Notes under the pieces: model-generated
Databases searched by the model: none
The model's input: the letters and a program-made list of their open reading frames with translations, nothing else
What the model was told of the DNA's origin: nothing
In this document: piece by piece, positions 44,835 to 53,607 of the stretch
How the letters are laid out: each line of letters begins with the position of its first letter
Position numbering within the stretch: position 1 is the stretch's first letter
Position numbers and translations under genes: made by a program
Origin: Bacteroidales bacterium
GTDB taxonomy: Bacteria; Bacteroidota; Bacteroidia; Bacteroidales; UBA932
Assembly: GCA_017469845.1 (NCBI GenBank)
Contig: JAFUFP010000047.1
Coordinates: 1 to 64,000, forward strand
Length of the DNA: 64,000 nucleotides
Reading direction: 5' to 3'

Positions 44835-47150
44835 ATGAGAACATTTTCCTCTTTCATTGCCGCCGGATTGTTCCTTCTGGGAACATTTGCCGGTGCGCAG
44901 CCAAAACTTACCCCCGACAATATTGACGAGGTATTGAAGGCCATGACCCTCGACGAGAAAGTCACCCTCTGCATAGGAGGTGGACGTGCAGTCACAACGG
45001 GAGGCGTTTCCACAGGAATCACTGACCTCGTAAGAGGTGCTGCCGGCTCCACCAGGAAACTGGAGAGGTTCGGCATCCCCCCGACAGTGCTTGCTGACGG
45101 TCCTGCCGGACTCCGCATAGATCCCACACGTGAAGGGGACTCCAAAACATACTATGCGACCGCTTTCCCGATCGGAACCCTTCTTGCCTCTTCATGGGAC
45201 ACCGAAATGGTTGAGCGGATGACTGCCGCCCTCGGAAATGAGGTCCTTGAGTACGGAGTGGACGTTCTTCTCGCACCGGGTCAGAACATTCACCGCAATC
45301 CTCTCAACGGCAGGAATTATGAGTATTTCTCGGAAGATCCGCTTCTTTCCGGAAAGATGGGTGCCGCATACGTGAGGGGAGTACAGTCCAACGGTGTCGG
45401 CACTTCCGTAAAGCATTACGCTCTCAACAATCAGGAAACAAACCGCAACGAAAATGACGCTCAGGTAGGGGAGAGGGCCCTCCGGGAAATATACCTCAAG
45501 AACTTCGAAATCACCGTCAAGGAGTCCAAGCCCTGGACCGTGATGTCGTCATACAACAAACTCAACGGTGACTATACCCAGCAGAGTTATGACCTTCTGA
45601 CGAAGATTCTCCGTGACGAATGGGGCTTCGACGGAATCGTGATGACGGACTGGGGCAACAAGGCCGACACTCCCAAGGCCGTATGGGCCGGAAACGACCT
45701 TATGGAACCGGGCAACGTCGTCGAGAAGGAAAGGATACTTGCCGCGATTGAGAACGGAACCCTTTCCGAGGCCGATCTTGACCGTAACGTCCGACGTATC
45801 CTCGAATATATCGTCAAGACCCCTTCATTCAAGGGTTACCGCCACTCCGACACTCCCGATCTCAAGGCCCATGCCGAGGTCGCCAGGAATGCCGCAGCCG
45901 AGAGCATCGTTCTTCTCCGTAACGAGGCGGGAACTCTTCCCATCGTTCCCAAAGGGCAGAAAGTCGCCCTTTACGGGGAATCCATCGTCGACTTTGTCGC
46001 GGGCGGAACAGGCTCGGGAACCGTCAACAAGGCCTATTGCGTCAACATGGTTGAGGCCCTTTCTTCGGCCGGATTCGTTTTGGACAAGTCCATTACGGGA
46101 TTCTATGACGAATATGTGAAGTACAATGACGCCGTTCTCGCCCTCAGCGGGACACAGAGAACCTACCGTTACGGAATATCGAAGTTCGATGATCCGGCGG
46201 TTCCCCGTTCTGCCATCGATCTTCATGCGGAGAACAACGACCTCGCCATTGTCGTTCTGGGAAGGATTTCCGGAGAAGGGTCGGACAGGAACATGGACAA
46301 TGACTTCAACCTCACGACCATCGAGCGTCAGCTCCTTTCCGATGTCCATGCGGCTTTCCACGGCAAGGGAAAGAAGGTCATCGTCGTTCTCAACATAGGA
46401 GGCGTCATCGAGACGAATTCATGGAAGAGGATGGCTGACGCCATCGTCCTCCCTTGGCTTCCCGGTCAGGAGGGAGCCAATGCCGTCGCTGACGTCATTA
46501 CCGGAAAGGTCAATCCTTCAGGAAAGCTTCCGATGACTTTCCCGATCGATTTCATGGACCATCCTTCATCTGCGGATTTCCCGTACAATGTGGTGAAGAG
46601 CAATACTCCTTTCGGTACGGCCCGTCCCGCCGGCTCCAACGAAAAGAACATCGACTACACCCGTTACAGTGAAGGCATCTGGGTGGGTTACAGATACTTC
46701 CAGTCCGCACCCGCTGAAGTGTCATATCCTTTCGGATTCGGACTCAGCTATACTGAATTCGAGTACTCGAATCCCGTTGTGAAGGCTACTCCTGAGGGTG
46801 GATTCACGGCCAGCATCACGGTGAAGAATGCCGGAAGCGTAGCCGGCAAAGAGGTCGTTCAGGTTTATGTACGTGCCCCTCTGGGCGGATTGGAGAAGCC
46901 TTCAGTTGAACTCAAGGCTTTCGGCAAGACCCGTCTTCTCGCTCCGGGAGAGAGCCAGACCCTTTCTTTCTCTGTTTCCAATTATGAACTCGCTTCATTC
47001 GATGAGAGGGAATCGCAGTGGGAGACCGCATCCGGACAGTATACCGTTTTCTTCGCTTCTGATGTCGAGTCCTTCAAGCGAAGCGCCACCTTCAAGGTCG
47101 CGAACCCCAGGACATATGCAGTGAACAAGGGGGCTGCACTCGGAAAGTAG
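44835..47150 (+). CDS. Glycoside hydrolase family 3 (beta-glucosidase/xylosidase type)
   Basis: A 771-residue exported enzyme (signal peptide ending AGAQ, residues 18-21). TIM barrel with ADGPAGLR, KHYALNNQETNR and nucleophile Asp272 in GIVMTDWGN; alpha/beta sandwich with a likely acid/base Glu in GRISGEGSDR; C-terminal fibronectin-III-like domain (from about 660, GKEVVQVYVRAP). This is the usual three-domain GH3 beta-glucosidase/xylosidase layout. The enzyme would cut oligosaccharides in the periplasm. The frame continues upstream to 44667, but the signal peptide and the promoter fix 44835. Confidence 0.92.
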   Translation: MRTFSSFIAAGLFLLGTFAGAQPKLTPDNIDEVLKAMTLDEKVTLCIGGGRAVTTGGVSTGITDLVRGAAGSTRKLERFGIPPTVLADGPAGLRIDPTREGDSKTYYATAFPIGTLLASSWDTEMVERMTAALGNEVLEYGVDVLLAPGQNIHRNPLNGRNYEYFSEDPLLSGKMGAAYVRGVQSNGVGTSVKHYALNNQETNRNENDAQVGERALREIYLKNFEITVKESKPWTVMSSYNKLNGDYTQQSYDLLTKILRDEWGFDGIVMTDWGNKADTPKAVWAGNDLMEPGNVVEKERILAAIENGTLSEADLDRNVRRILEYIVKTPSFKGYRHSDTPDLKAHAEVARNAAAESIVLLRNEAGTLPIVPKGQKVALYGESIVDFVAGGTGSGTVNKAYCVNMVEALSSAGFVLDKSITGFYDEYVKYNDAVLALSGTQRTYRYGISKFDDPAVPRSAIDLHAENNDLAIVVLGRISGEGSDRNMDNDFNLTTIERQLLSDVHAAFHGKGKKVIVVLNIGGVIETNSWKRMADAIVLPWLPGQEGANAVADVITGKVNPSGKLPMTFPIDFMDHPSSADFPYNVVKSNTPFGTARPAGSNEKNIDYTRYSEGIWVGYRYFQSAPAEVSYPFGFGLSYTEFEYSNPVVKATPEGGFTASITVKNAGSVAGKEVVQVYVRAPLGGLEKPSVELKAFGKTRLLAPGESQTLSFSVSNYELASFDERESQWETASGQYTVFFASDVESFKRSATFKVANPRTYAVNKGAALGK

Positions 47151-47182
47151 CGGGGCGGAGTTATCGCGGAAACGGATAATTC

Positions 47183-47230
47183 AAGGGTGAAGGGAGTAAA
47201 AGAGTATCCTTTCACCCTTATTATTTTCTA
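47183..47230 (+). terminator. Terminator after GH3 gene
   Basis: AAGGGTGAA (47183-47191) pairs with TTCACCCTT (47211-47219), followed by ATTATTTTCT. Confidence 0.65.
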
Positions 47231-47289
47231 TTCATTGTCCGGGTGCGCAGTAGATTGAGGCAGGTACTTCCGTATATCCAATTTCTTGC

Positions 47290-47297
47290 TATCTTTG
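47290..47297 (+). promoter_or_regulatory. -7 box of trpS
   Basis: TATCTTTG, exact match, 25 bases before the ATG at 47322. The -33 position holds TTC rather than TTG. Confidence 0.55.
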
Positions 47298-47321
47298 CAT
47301 GATTCAAAAACGACGATACTT

Positions 47322-48341
47322 ATGCAAGAGCAGAACAACAATACCGAAGTGAAGAAAAGGATGCTTTCCGGCATCCAGCCCAGCGGTGACCTCCATCTCG
47401 GAAACTATCTCGGCGCCATAAAGAATTGGGCCGACAGGGTGAACGATTACGAGTGCTATTATTTCATGGCGGACCTGCACACGATTACCGTGAGGCAGGA
47501 TCCTGCGGACCTTCGCCGCCGCTCGATAAACCAGCTGGCGCAATATATAGCTTGCGGCCTCGACCCGGAGAAGAACGTCCTTTTCCTCCAGTCGCATGTC
47601 CCTGCGCATTCGCAGCTCGCATGGGTCCTCAACTGCTATACCATGTTCGGTGAACTTTCCCGCATGACCCAGTTCAAGGACAAGTCGGCGAAGTATTCGA
47701 ACAACATCAACGCGGGCCTTTTCACATATCCCGTCCTGATGGCCGCCGACATCCTTCTCTATCAGCCGGACTTCGTCCCGGTGGGAGAAGACCAGAAGCA
47801 GCATGTGGAAATCTGCCGTGACATAGCCCAGAGGTTCAACAGCATCTACGGTGACGTTTTCAAGATTCCCGAGCCGATGATCGCCAAGACCGGCGCCAGA
47901 ATCTACGGACTCACCACTCCCGAGGCCAAGATGTCCAAGTCCATTCCTGACGGCTGCGTCTTCCTGATGGATTCTCCGGATGACATCAGAAGGAAGTTCA
48001 AACGTGCGATCACCGACTCCGACACCGAGAATTGCGTCCGTTTCGACAAGGAGAACAAGCCCGGTGTGGCTAACCTGATGAGCATCTATTCCACTCTGAC
48101 CGGAAAGACCATTCCCGAGATCGAGAAGGAATTCGAGGGCAAGGGATACGGAGTCTTCAAGCCGGCTGTGGGAGATGTAGTCGTCGAGCACCTGCGTCCC
48201 ATACGTGAAGAGGCTGAAAGGCTCATGAAGGACAAGGCTTATCTCAACGATGTCTACATCCAGGGAGCTCAGAAGGCCTCCTACATCGCCAACAAGACTC
48301 TCCGCAAGGTCTACAAGAAAGTCGGCTTCTACCAGATTTGA
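47322..48341 (+). CDS. trpS: Tryptophanyl-tRNA synthetase
   Basis: A 339-residue class I aminoacyl-tRNA synthetase that charges tRNA-Trp. The HIGH-like motif is in GIQPSGDLHLGN (residues 17-28) and the KMSKS motif is exact at 203-207. VLMAADILLYQ and VPVGEDQKQHVE are the usual TrpRS blocks, and the length is typical. Start at 47322 follows the promoter. It is followed after 10 bases by an ACT-domain gene. Confidence 0.96.
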   Translation: MQEQNNNTEVKKRMLSGIQPSGDLHLGNYLGAIKNWADRVNDYECYYFMADLHTITVRQDPADLRRRSINQLAQYIACGLDPEKNVLFLQSHVPAHSQLAWVLNCYTMFGELSRMTQFKDKSAKYSNNINAGLFTYPVLMAADILLYQPDFVPVGEDQKQHVEICRDIAQRFNSIYGDVFKIPEPMIAKTGARIYGLTTPEAKMSKSIPDGCVFLMDSPDDIRRKFKRAITDSDTENCVRFDKENKPGVANLMSIYSTLTGKTIPEIEKEFEGKGYGVFKPAVGDVVVEHLRPIREEAERLMKDKAYLNDVYIQGAQKASYIANKTLRKVYKKVGFYQI

Positions 48342-48351
48342 TTTACCGGTG

Positions 48352-48729
48352 ATGGATCTGGAAGTGCTGTCAGCCGAATTCTCGGTATGCAAAGTGAAGA
48401 ATTATTCGCCCGTAAGTGTGGATGATCCTTTCATCTTTACGGGGAGTACCCCTTCGGAACGCTCCCTTGTCTGTCCGACTTCAGCGGTACCTTCCGATGT
48501 CACCGACGGGGAAGACGGATGGAGGGCATTCAGGGTGAAAGGGAATCTCGACTTCTCCCTGGTGGGGATTCTTGCGGAAATCTCCCGTATACTGGCCGGG
48601 GAGGGGATAGGGATATTCGCCGTCTCCACTTTCGATACGGACTACATCTTCACGAAAAAGGAGAACTTCGGGAAGGCCCTCTCGGCCCTTTCAGCCGAGG
48701 GCTACAATGTCCTTTCTCCTGAAATCTGA
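48352..48729 (+). CDS. ACT-domain (CASTOR-like) small protein
   Basis: A 125-residue cytoplasmic protein. Residues 60-125 (FRVKGNLDFSLVGILAEISRILAGEGIGIFAVSTFDTDYIFTKKE in outline) have the beta-alpha-beta-beta pattern of an ACT domain as found in the ACT_7/CASTOR-like group; residues 1-55 form a matching N-terminal half. Such proteins often bind amino acids. Being 10 bases after trpS it is probably co-transcribed, but a link to tryptophan is only a guess. The start at 48352 avoids overlap with trpS. Confidence 0.75.
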   Translation: MDLEVLSAEFSVCKVKNYSPVSVDDPFIFTGSTPSERSLVCPTSAVPSDVTDGEDGWRAFRVKGNLDFSLVGILAEISRILAGEGIGIFAVSTFDTDYIFTKKENFGKALSALSAEGYNVLSPEI

Positions 48730-48781
48730 TAGACAGGATAGGGGATAGCGTTCTCCCGTCACTTTCTCCTCCAAAAATATT

Positions 48782-48820
48782 GTCCCCCGTCATTCCGGAA
48801 AGGAAAGGCGGGGGACTTTT
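48782..48820. terminator. Terminator between ACT gene and peptidase operon
   Basis: GTCCCCCG (48782-48789) pairs with CGGGGGAC (48809-48816), followed by four T on the plus strand. It can serve both convergent units. Confidence 0.75.
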
Positions 48821-48869
48821 ACAGGAACAAATGAAGTTGTGGCCTTCCGGGCCCGTCTCCGGAGAAGGC

Positions 48870-51398
48870 CTATAGTGAATAGGAAGATATCATTTCACCG
48901 AAGAATACGGCGTTGGCGGTGAGCTTCGATGTGCCGTACCATATCCCCCTGAAGTTCGGATCGACGGTGTAGGAGATTATCCTTCCCGATCCGAGTCCTG
49001 TCACCACGCATACCGGGGTCTCCGCGAGGAGCTCCTGCATGCTGGGAAGAAGATTTCCGGAGAGAAGTACGCTGCCCGGATGCCTTACGGGAGTCCTGAG
49101 GGCGTTCTCGAGGGGTTTGAGGATGATGGCGTTGTTCTTGAAAACGGGGAGCTCTCCGTCGGTGTAGCCCCATCCGAGGGGATGGGTTATGTCGATCCTG
49201 GAGTCGAGGATCACTCCCGGGATGCTCTGCGCCCTTACCGATGTGGCGATGTCACCGTAGGAAATGTCGGTGCTTCTCTTGGGTGATACCGTGCCGAGAG
49301 GGTCAAGACCCAGTTTCGGGAGGAAGCGAAGTCCCTGCTCCAATGTGACGAGAGTTCCTCCCTGCTGGACCCACTGCCTTATGAGATTGGCTGAAGAAGC
49401 GTCCATCGAGCCGTGGGCGGCCGTTACGAAAAGAACATTGTACCTCGACAGGTCGATCGAGGGGAATGACTCGGTAGGGATTATGCTCAGGGGTATTCCG
49501 TATTGGTTGTCGAAGAGGTTCCAAAGGTCTCCGACCGGAACGGCGGTCGCTCCGGTGCTTCCGATGACGGCGACCTTGGGAAGTCTCGCTGTCGAGAATG
49601 TGGCGCTTCCGAGGTTGTGTCCTCCGGTGAAACCGCTGTTGATGGCATAGATGTCTATCATGTCCTCCTCGGAGATTGTCTCCATGAGGGCGAAGATCTC
49701 ATCTTCGGAAAGGCTCTGGTATGCTTTCCCCAAAGGGACTATGACGCTGCCTCTTCCGAACACTTTCTCTCCGAAAGAGAACCCTTCCTGGGACACTTTG
49801 GCGAACACTCCGCGCGAAAGGAGCCTGTACAGGGCCCTCGGTGCGTAGAATCCTCCCCATTCGAAGGCGTAGGCGTATGACGCCCTTTCAATCTTTCCCT
49901 TCGGGATGACGTTATAGTCGAACTCGTCTCCAAGGGAAGCTGCGGGAACGTGGGCGTAATCGAGGTTGAACGCCATCGGCATAGTCCATCCGGTGATGTC
50001 GTAGGAGAGCGAGTCGGCGTATTCCTCCCTTATCTCGAAGAGGGCTTCCACCATCCTGTGGCGGGCCTGACGGACAGGTACGGCGAAGGCGGAGTCCTTT
50101 ACGAACTTCTTTCCTCCCACGGTCAAGTCTTTGCCGAGGGCGTAGATCTCGACTCCGTTGCGTTTCACGGTCTCGGCGAGCTTGAATGCCGACGCCAGGT
50201 CGTTGCTGCTTCCGAATACGTAGTATCCGCTGCCTTCCTTTGAGGTCTCACGGTAAAATTTCTTCTGGTAGGAGAGAAGTTCCTCCCTCATGTCGGTGGC
50301 GCCCCTCAAGGTAGCGAGCTCGGCCACGAGCTGGTTATGCACCGAAAGAGGGAAAGAAAGAAGTCCGTTCACGGTGTTGCGCAGGAATCCTCTGGAACTC
50401 TGCTCCTCCCAAAGGAGGGCTATTCCTCCGTAGAAGTCGAGATATTCCCTGCCTCGTCCGGGATAGTAGTCGTCGTAGACTTCACCGGAGAAGTACATCA
50501 TGCCCTGGTCATCGAAGGCGGGGGCGTAGTAGTCCTTGGCGAGCCTTCTGATGAATTCCTGGCACTCGTCCGGAATCAGGGGATGGACCCTTGTGGGCTC
50601 TCCGGGGGAGAAGTGGTAGTTGGCTTCGGACCCCTGCTCGTGGGCACAGATGTAGATGTTCGGCTTCCAATCGTGCATGGCTTCCGCCCTGTAACGGGAC
50701 TCTATCTGGGTCTGGTTGATCCAGTCGCGGTTGAGGTCGAACCAGTAATGGTTGAACCTTCCTCCTGGCCACGCCTCGATGTGCTCGAGTTCCTGGTTGT
50801 CGGGATTCTCGACGTAGCTCCGGTGGGAATTCGCCCACTCGGTGAAGCGTCCTATGCCGTCGGGGTTTATCATAGGGTCGATGAGGATCACGTTCGAGCG
50901 CAGAATCTCATCCATGTGGGCGGTACGTGCGGCCGCCAGGTGGTAAACAAGAAGCAGGGAAGCGTTGTATCCGCTGGTCTCGTTTCCGTGAATGCTGTGA
51001 CCCAGCCAAGTGAATACGGGCCCGTCGGTCGAACCGTTCGCCGAAGGGTCGCTCAGCTTCGAGTGCTCCTCTTTTATGGAATCCATGTTCCGGATGTTCT
51101 CCGGGCTTGAAACCACCACAAGGTACAGGGGCCTTCTTTCGTTGGTCCATCCGTAACGGATGAGGCTCATCCTGTCCGAGGCCGCTACGACTTCTTTGAT
51201 GTATTCGGCGCCCTTTTCGGGTGATACCATCAGCTCCCCGAGTTCGAATCCGAGTACTGATGCGGGGGTAGGTATGGCGGGATTGTAGTTGCAGGTGTCC
51301 GGAAGGAAATAATCCAGTCCGTCGTTCTGGGCTTCCGCCTTTGCGCCAGACAGTGTGAGAAATGCGGCCGCGGCCGCTATCGGGAGAATTTTTTTCAT
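48870..51398 (-). CDS. Exported M14 zinc carboxypeptidase
   Basis: An 842-residue protein with a type I signal peptide (ending AEAQ, residues 21-24). Zinc ligands are His137 and Glu140 in HSIHGNE and probably His253 in CAHEQGSE; NPDG (178-181) and DLNRDW (221-226) are substrate-side blocks and WEEQSS holds the expected catalytic Glu. The C-terminal third (from about 600, VAVIGSTGATAVPVGDLW) is a class-I-glutamine-amidotransferase-like domain often attached to large Bacteroidetes M14 proteins. It removes C-terminal residues from peptides or opens amide links outside the inner membrane. Last gene of the SusCD/cyanophycinase operon, overlapping the previous gene by four bases. Confidence 0.88.
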   Translation of the reverse strand: MKKILPIAAAAAFLTLSGAKAEAQNDGLDYFLPDTCNYNPAIPTPASVLGFELGELMVSPEKGAEYIKEVVAASDRMSLIRYGWTNERRPLYLVVVSSPENIRNMDSIKEEHSKLSDPSANGSTDGPVFTWLGHSIHGNETSGYNASLLLVYHLAAARTAHMDEILRSNVILIDPMINPDGIGRFTEWANSHRSYVENPDNQELEHIEAWPGGRFNHYWFDLNRDWINQTQIESRYRAEAMHDWKPNIYICAHEQGSEANYHFSPGEPTRVHPLIPDECQEFIRRLAKDYYAPAFDDQGMMYFSGEVYDDYYPGRGREYLDFYGGIALLWEEQSSRGFLRNTVNGLLSFPLSVHNQLVAELATLRGATDMREELLSYQKKFYRETSKEGSGYYVFGSSNDLASAFKLAETVKRNGVEIYALGKDLTVGGKKFVKDSAFAVPVRQARHRMVEALFEIREEYADSLSYDITGWTMPMAFNLDYAHVPAASLGDEFDYNVIPKGKIERASYAYAFEWGGFYAPRALYRLLSRGVFAKVSQEGFSFGEKVFGRGSVIVPLGKAYQSLSEDEIFALMETISEEDMIDIYAINSGFTGGHNLGSATFSTARLPKVAVIGSTGATAVPVGDLWNLFDNQYGIPLSIIPTESFPSIDLSRYNVLFVTAAHGSMDASSANLIRQWVQQGGTLVTLEQGLRFLPKLGLDPLGTVSPKRSTDISYGDIATSVRAQSIPGVILDSRIDITHPLGWGYTDGELPVFKNNAIILKPLENALRTPVRHPGSVLLSGNLLPSMQELLAETPVCVVTGLGSGRIISYTVDPNFRGIWYGTSKLTANAVFFGEMISSYSL

Positions 51399-52237
51399 CG
51401 TGCGGGAGTGCTTATGGTCTTGAGATCCTTCAAGTCGAACTGCTGTCCGGGACGGAGGAAAATGAAGTCCTCCAGCCCTTTGTGGTGGATGGCGACATAG
51501 GACTTGCCGAAGACGGTGAAGGTGTCACCGTGGACTTCGATGGCGGTTGACTCGTCGATTCCGATACCGATGTAATCGGGGGAAGCCTTTATGAAGTTCT
51601 GTAGGTCGTGCTGACGGTTCCTCACGAGAATGTGCTGGTCGATGGCGGTCCGTTTCATGAAGCCGAGGCCCTGCGTATGGTCACCCACGAGGATGTTCGG
51701 TCCAAGGGTGTCGCCCCTCCAAAGGAAAGATCCCTGGATGGAAGCTCCGGCGGAAGATCCGGCTATGACTCCGCCCCTTTGCAGAAGGTTCCACATCTCC
51801 TGGTGGGCCAGGGTGTTGAGGTACACTTCAGCTATCCTCCACTGCCTTCCTCCGGTGAAGTAGATTCCGGTGGCTGTCTTCAGGGGAGCGATCTTTTCGG
51901 GGTCATTGGCTTCAACGATGTCCTTAAGGTGCATTCTCGTTACCGAGAAGGAGTAGTTGAGGCGGTTCCTCAGTTCCACGATGGCCGTGGAGTGATAGTC
52001 GTCCTCTTCTCCGGAGGCGTTCGTTATCACGACGATTTCGGCGTTCTTGCCGCCGGCGAGTTCAACGAACCGGTCCCAGATTTCGGGGGTGACCTCTCCG
52101 CCGCCGATTATGATGAGGGACCCCTTTTCAGGACCGTGGACGGTGGAGGAAGTGACGGCGGTGGGTTTCTGCGCACTCATCTGTAGGCACAGAAGCAGGG
52201 CCGCCAAAGTTACGAGTAGTCTTGTTCCTGTTTTCAT
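51395..52237 (-). CDS. Exported cyanophycinase-like S51 peptidase
   Basis: A 280-residue protein with a type I signal peptide (to about residue 23, MSAQ). Residues 40-275 follow the cyanophycinase pattern: IIIGGGE, YFTGGRQWRI, nucleophile Ser162 in AGSSAGAS, AIDQHILVRNRQHDL and IGIDESTAIEV. Cyanophycinase cuts multi-L-arginyl-poly-L-aspartate to beta-Asp-Arg; relatives cleave Asp-containing peptides or other isopeptides. Export points to an external polymer. The start at 52237 is fixed by the signal peptide. Its neighbours, SusC/SusD before and a carboxypeptidase after, suggest a peptide-polymer uptake system. Confidence 0.85.
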   Translation of the reverse strand: MKTGTRLLVTLAALLLCLQMSAQKPTAVTSSTVHGPEKGSLIIIGGGEVTPEIWDRFVELAGGKNAEIVVITNASGEEDDYHSTAIVELRNRLNYSFSVTRMHLKDIVEANDPEKIAPLKTATGIYFTGGRQWRIAEVYLNTLAHQEMWNLLQRGGVIAGSSAGASIQGSFLWRGDTLGPNILVGDHTQGLGFMKRTAIDQHILVRNRQHDLQNFIKASPDYIGIGIDESTAIEVHGDTFTVFGKSYVAIHHKGLEDFIFLRPGQQFDLKDLKTISTPAR

Positions 52238-52262
52238 ATCGTGTCGTTTTGTTCCTGCTGAA

Positions 52263-53594
52263 TCAATATCCCGGATTCTGCTCAAGGTCCGGGTCCGCCT
52301 GTATCACGCTGTTGGGGAAGGGAAGGACCCAATAGTCCGGGTTCGAGAATACGGGGTCGTGGACAGCAAAAACCGCGCCTGCTCTTCCGGTCCTTATTAT
52401 GTCACTGAAGCGGTGGCCGTCGAAGGCGAGTTCGAATCGGCGTTCCTCTTCAAGTGCGAGGAGGAGTTCTTCTTTGCCCCCTTTGCCGATGGGGGAAAGA
52501 GAGGCCCTTTCCCTTATGAAATTGATGTCGGAGACCGCGCCTTCGGTATCGGAAGAACCTTTGAGGCGTGCTTCCGCCCTTATGAGGTACTGCTCGGCGA
52601 GCCTCAGGGTCTGGATGGAGGAACTTCCGTCCTGCTTGGCGTATTGGGTTATCACATAGACCCCGTCACCCTTGTCGTTGATCAGCTGCGAGCGCTTTCC
52701 GCCTTTGGAAGGGTCCAGAAGGGCTTTGCTCAGTTCCGGATTGGGGATGTAGTCGAGCCTTCCTCCCTTGTCCGAAGGAAGATAATAGGTGTAGAAGGGG
52801 AGTTTGTCCGCGCTGCTGAAGACCATTTCGAAGATGCTTTCTTCGCTCTTCGCGTTCTCGAAGAAATCCGATATCTCTTCGCAGAGGGAGAACTTTCCGC
52901 TGTCGATGACTTTCGAAGAGTAGTTTTCCGCCGTGGCGTAGTCCTCCTGGTAGAGGGCGACTCTCGCCAAAAGCGCATATGCTGCCCAGATGGATGCCCT
53001 TCCTTTGTCGGAGATGGATTCATCGAAAAGGGTCACGGCCTTTTCAAGGTCGCTTCTTACCTGTGAAAGAACTTCGCTGTAGGAACTCTTCTTCTTGCCC
53101 GCACCGTTGTCGGGTGACTCCGAAGGCTCGAGAATGAGGGGAACACCTCCGTATGTTCTCGAAAGGTCGAAGTATGCCAGAGCCCTGAGGAAATACCCCT
53201 GCCCAAGGAGATTGTCCTTCTTCGCACTCTCTTCGCTTATCCCGGGGAGGTCGGCTATGAGGGTGTTTATTATGTTGATGGCAGAGTAGTAGCTGTTGTA
53301 ACCTCCTCCGGCGGTGGGGTCCCAACCGGAAGTTCCGGCTGCCTTGAACTGGGGGACGATCACGGCCTGGCTGCTGTACAGGACCACGTTGTCAGAAGCG
53401 TAGTTGAGGGTTATGAGGGCGTATGATTCGCAGGTCTGCATGGCGTCGTACGCTCCGTTGAGAACCACCTCGGCGGATTTGAGGTCGACGATGATTCCGT
53501 CGGAAGAGACGGAGTCTTCAGGCCTTGTGTCGAGGCACGATGAAAGAAGGAGGCATGAAGCGAAGATGCCGAGTATTCTGTATGATGGTTTCAT
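52263..53594 (-). CDS. SusD/RagB-family lipoprotein of the peptide-type locus
   Basis: A 443-residue lipoprotein (Cys20 in LLSSC). RPEDSVSSDGIIVDLKSAEVVLNGAYDAMQ and the C-terminal LRLAEQYLIRAEARLKG and EERRFELAFDGHRFSDIIRTG blocks are SusD signatures (each quoted in part). It is shorter than the 523-residue SusD of the glycan locus. It pairs with the SusC encoded 13 bases upstream and should bind the extracellular substrate. Confidence 0.93.
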   Translation of the reverse strand: MKPSYRILGIFASCLLLSSCLDTRPEDSVSSDGIIVDLKSAEVVLNGAYDAMQTCESYALITLNYASDNVVLYSSQAVIVPQFKAAGTSGWDPTAGGGYNSYYSAINIINTLIADLPGISEESAKKDNLLGQGYFLRALAYFDLSRTYGGVPLILEPSESPDNGAGKKKSSYSEVLSQVRSDLEKAVTLFDESISDKGRASIWAAYALLARVALYQEDYATAENYSSKVIDSGKFSLCEEISDFFENAKSEESIFEMVFSSADKLPFYTYYLPSDKGGRLDYIPNPELSKALLDPSKGGKRSQLINDKGDGVYVITQYAKQDGSSSIQTLRLAEQYLIRAEARLKGSSDTEGAVSDINFIRERASLSPIGKGGKEELLLALEEERRFELAFDGHRFSDIIRTGRAGAVFAVHDPVFSNPDYWVLPFPNSVIQADPDLEQNPGY

Positions 53595-53607
53595 GACGAG
53601 AGTTCCG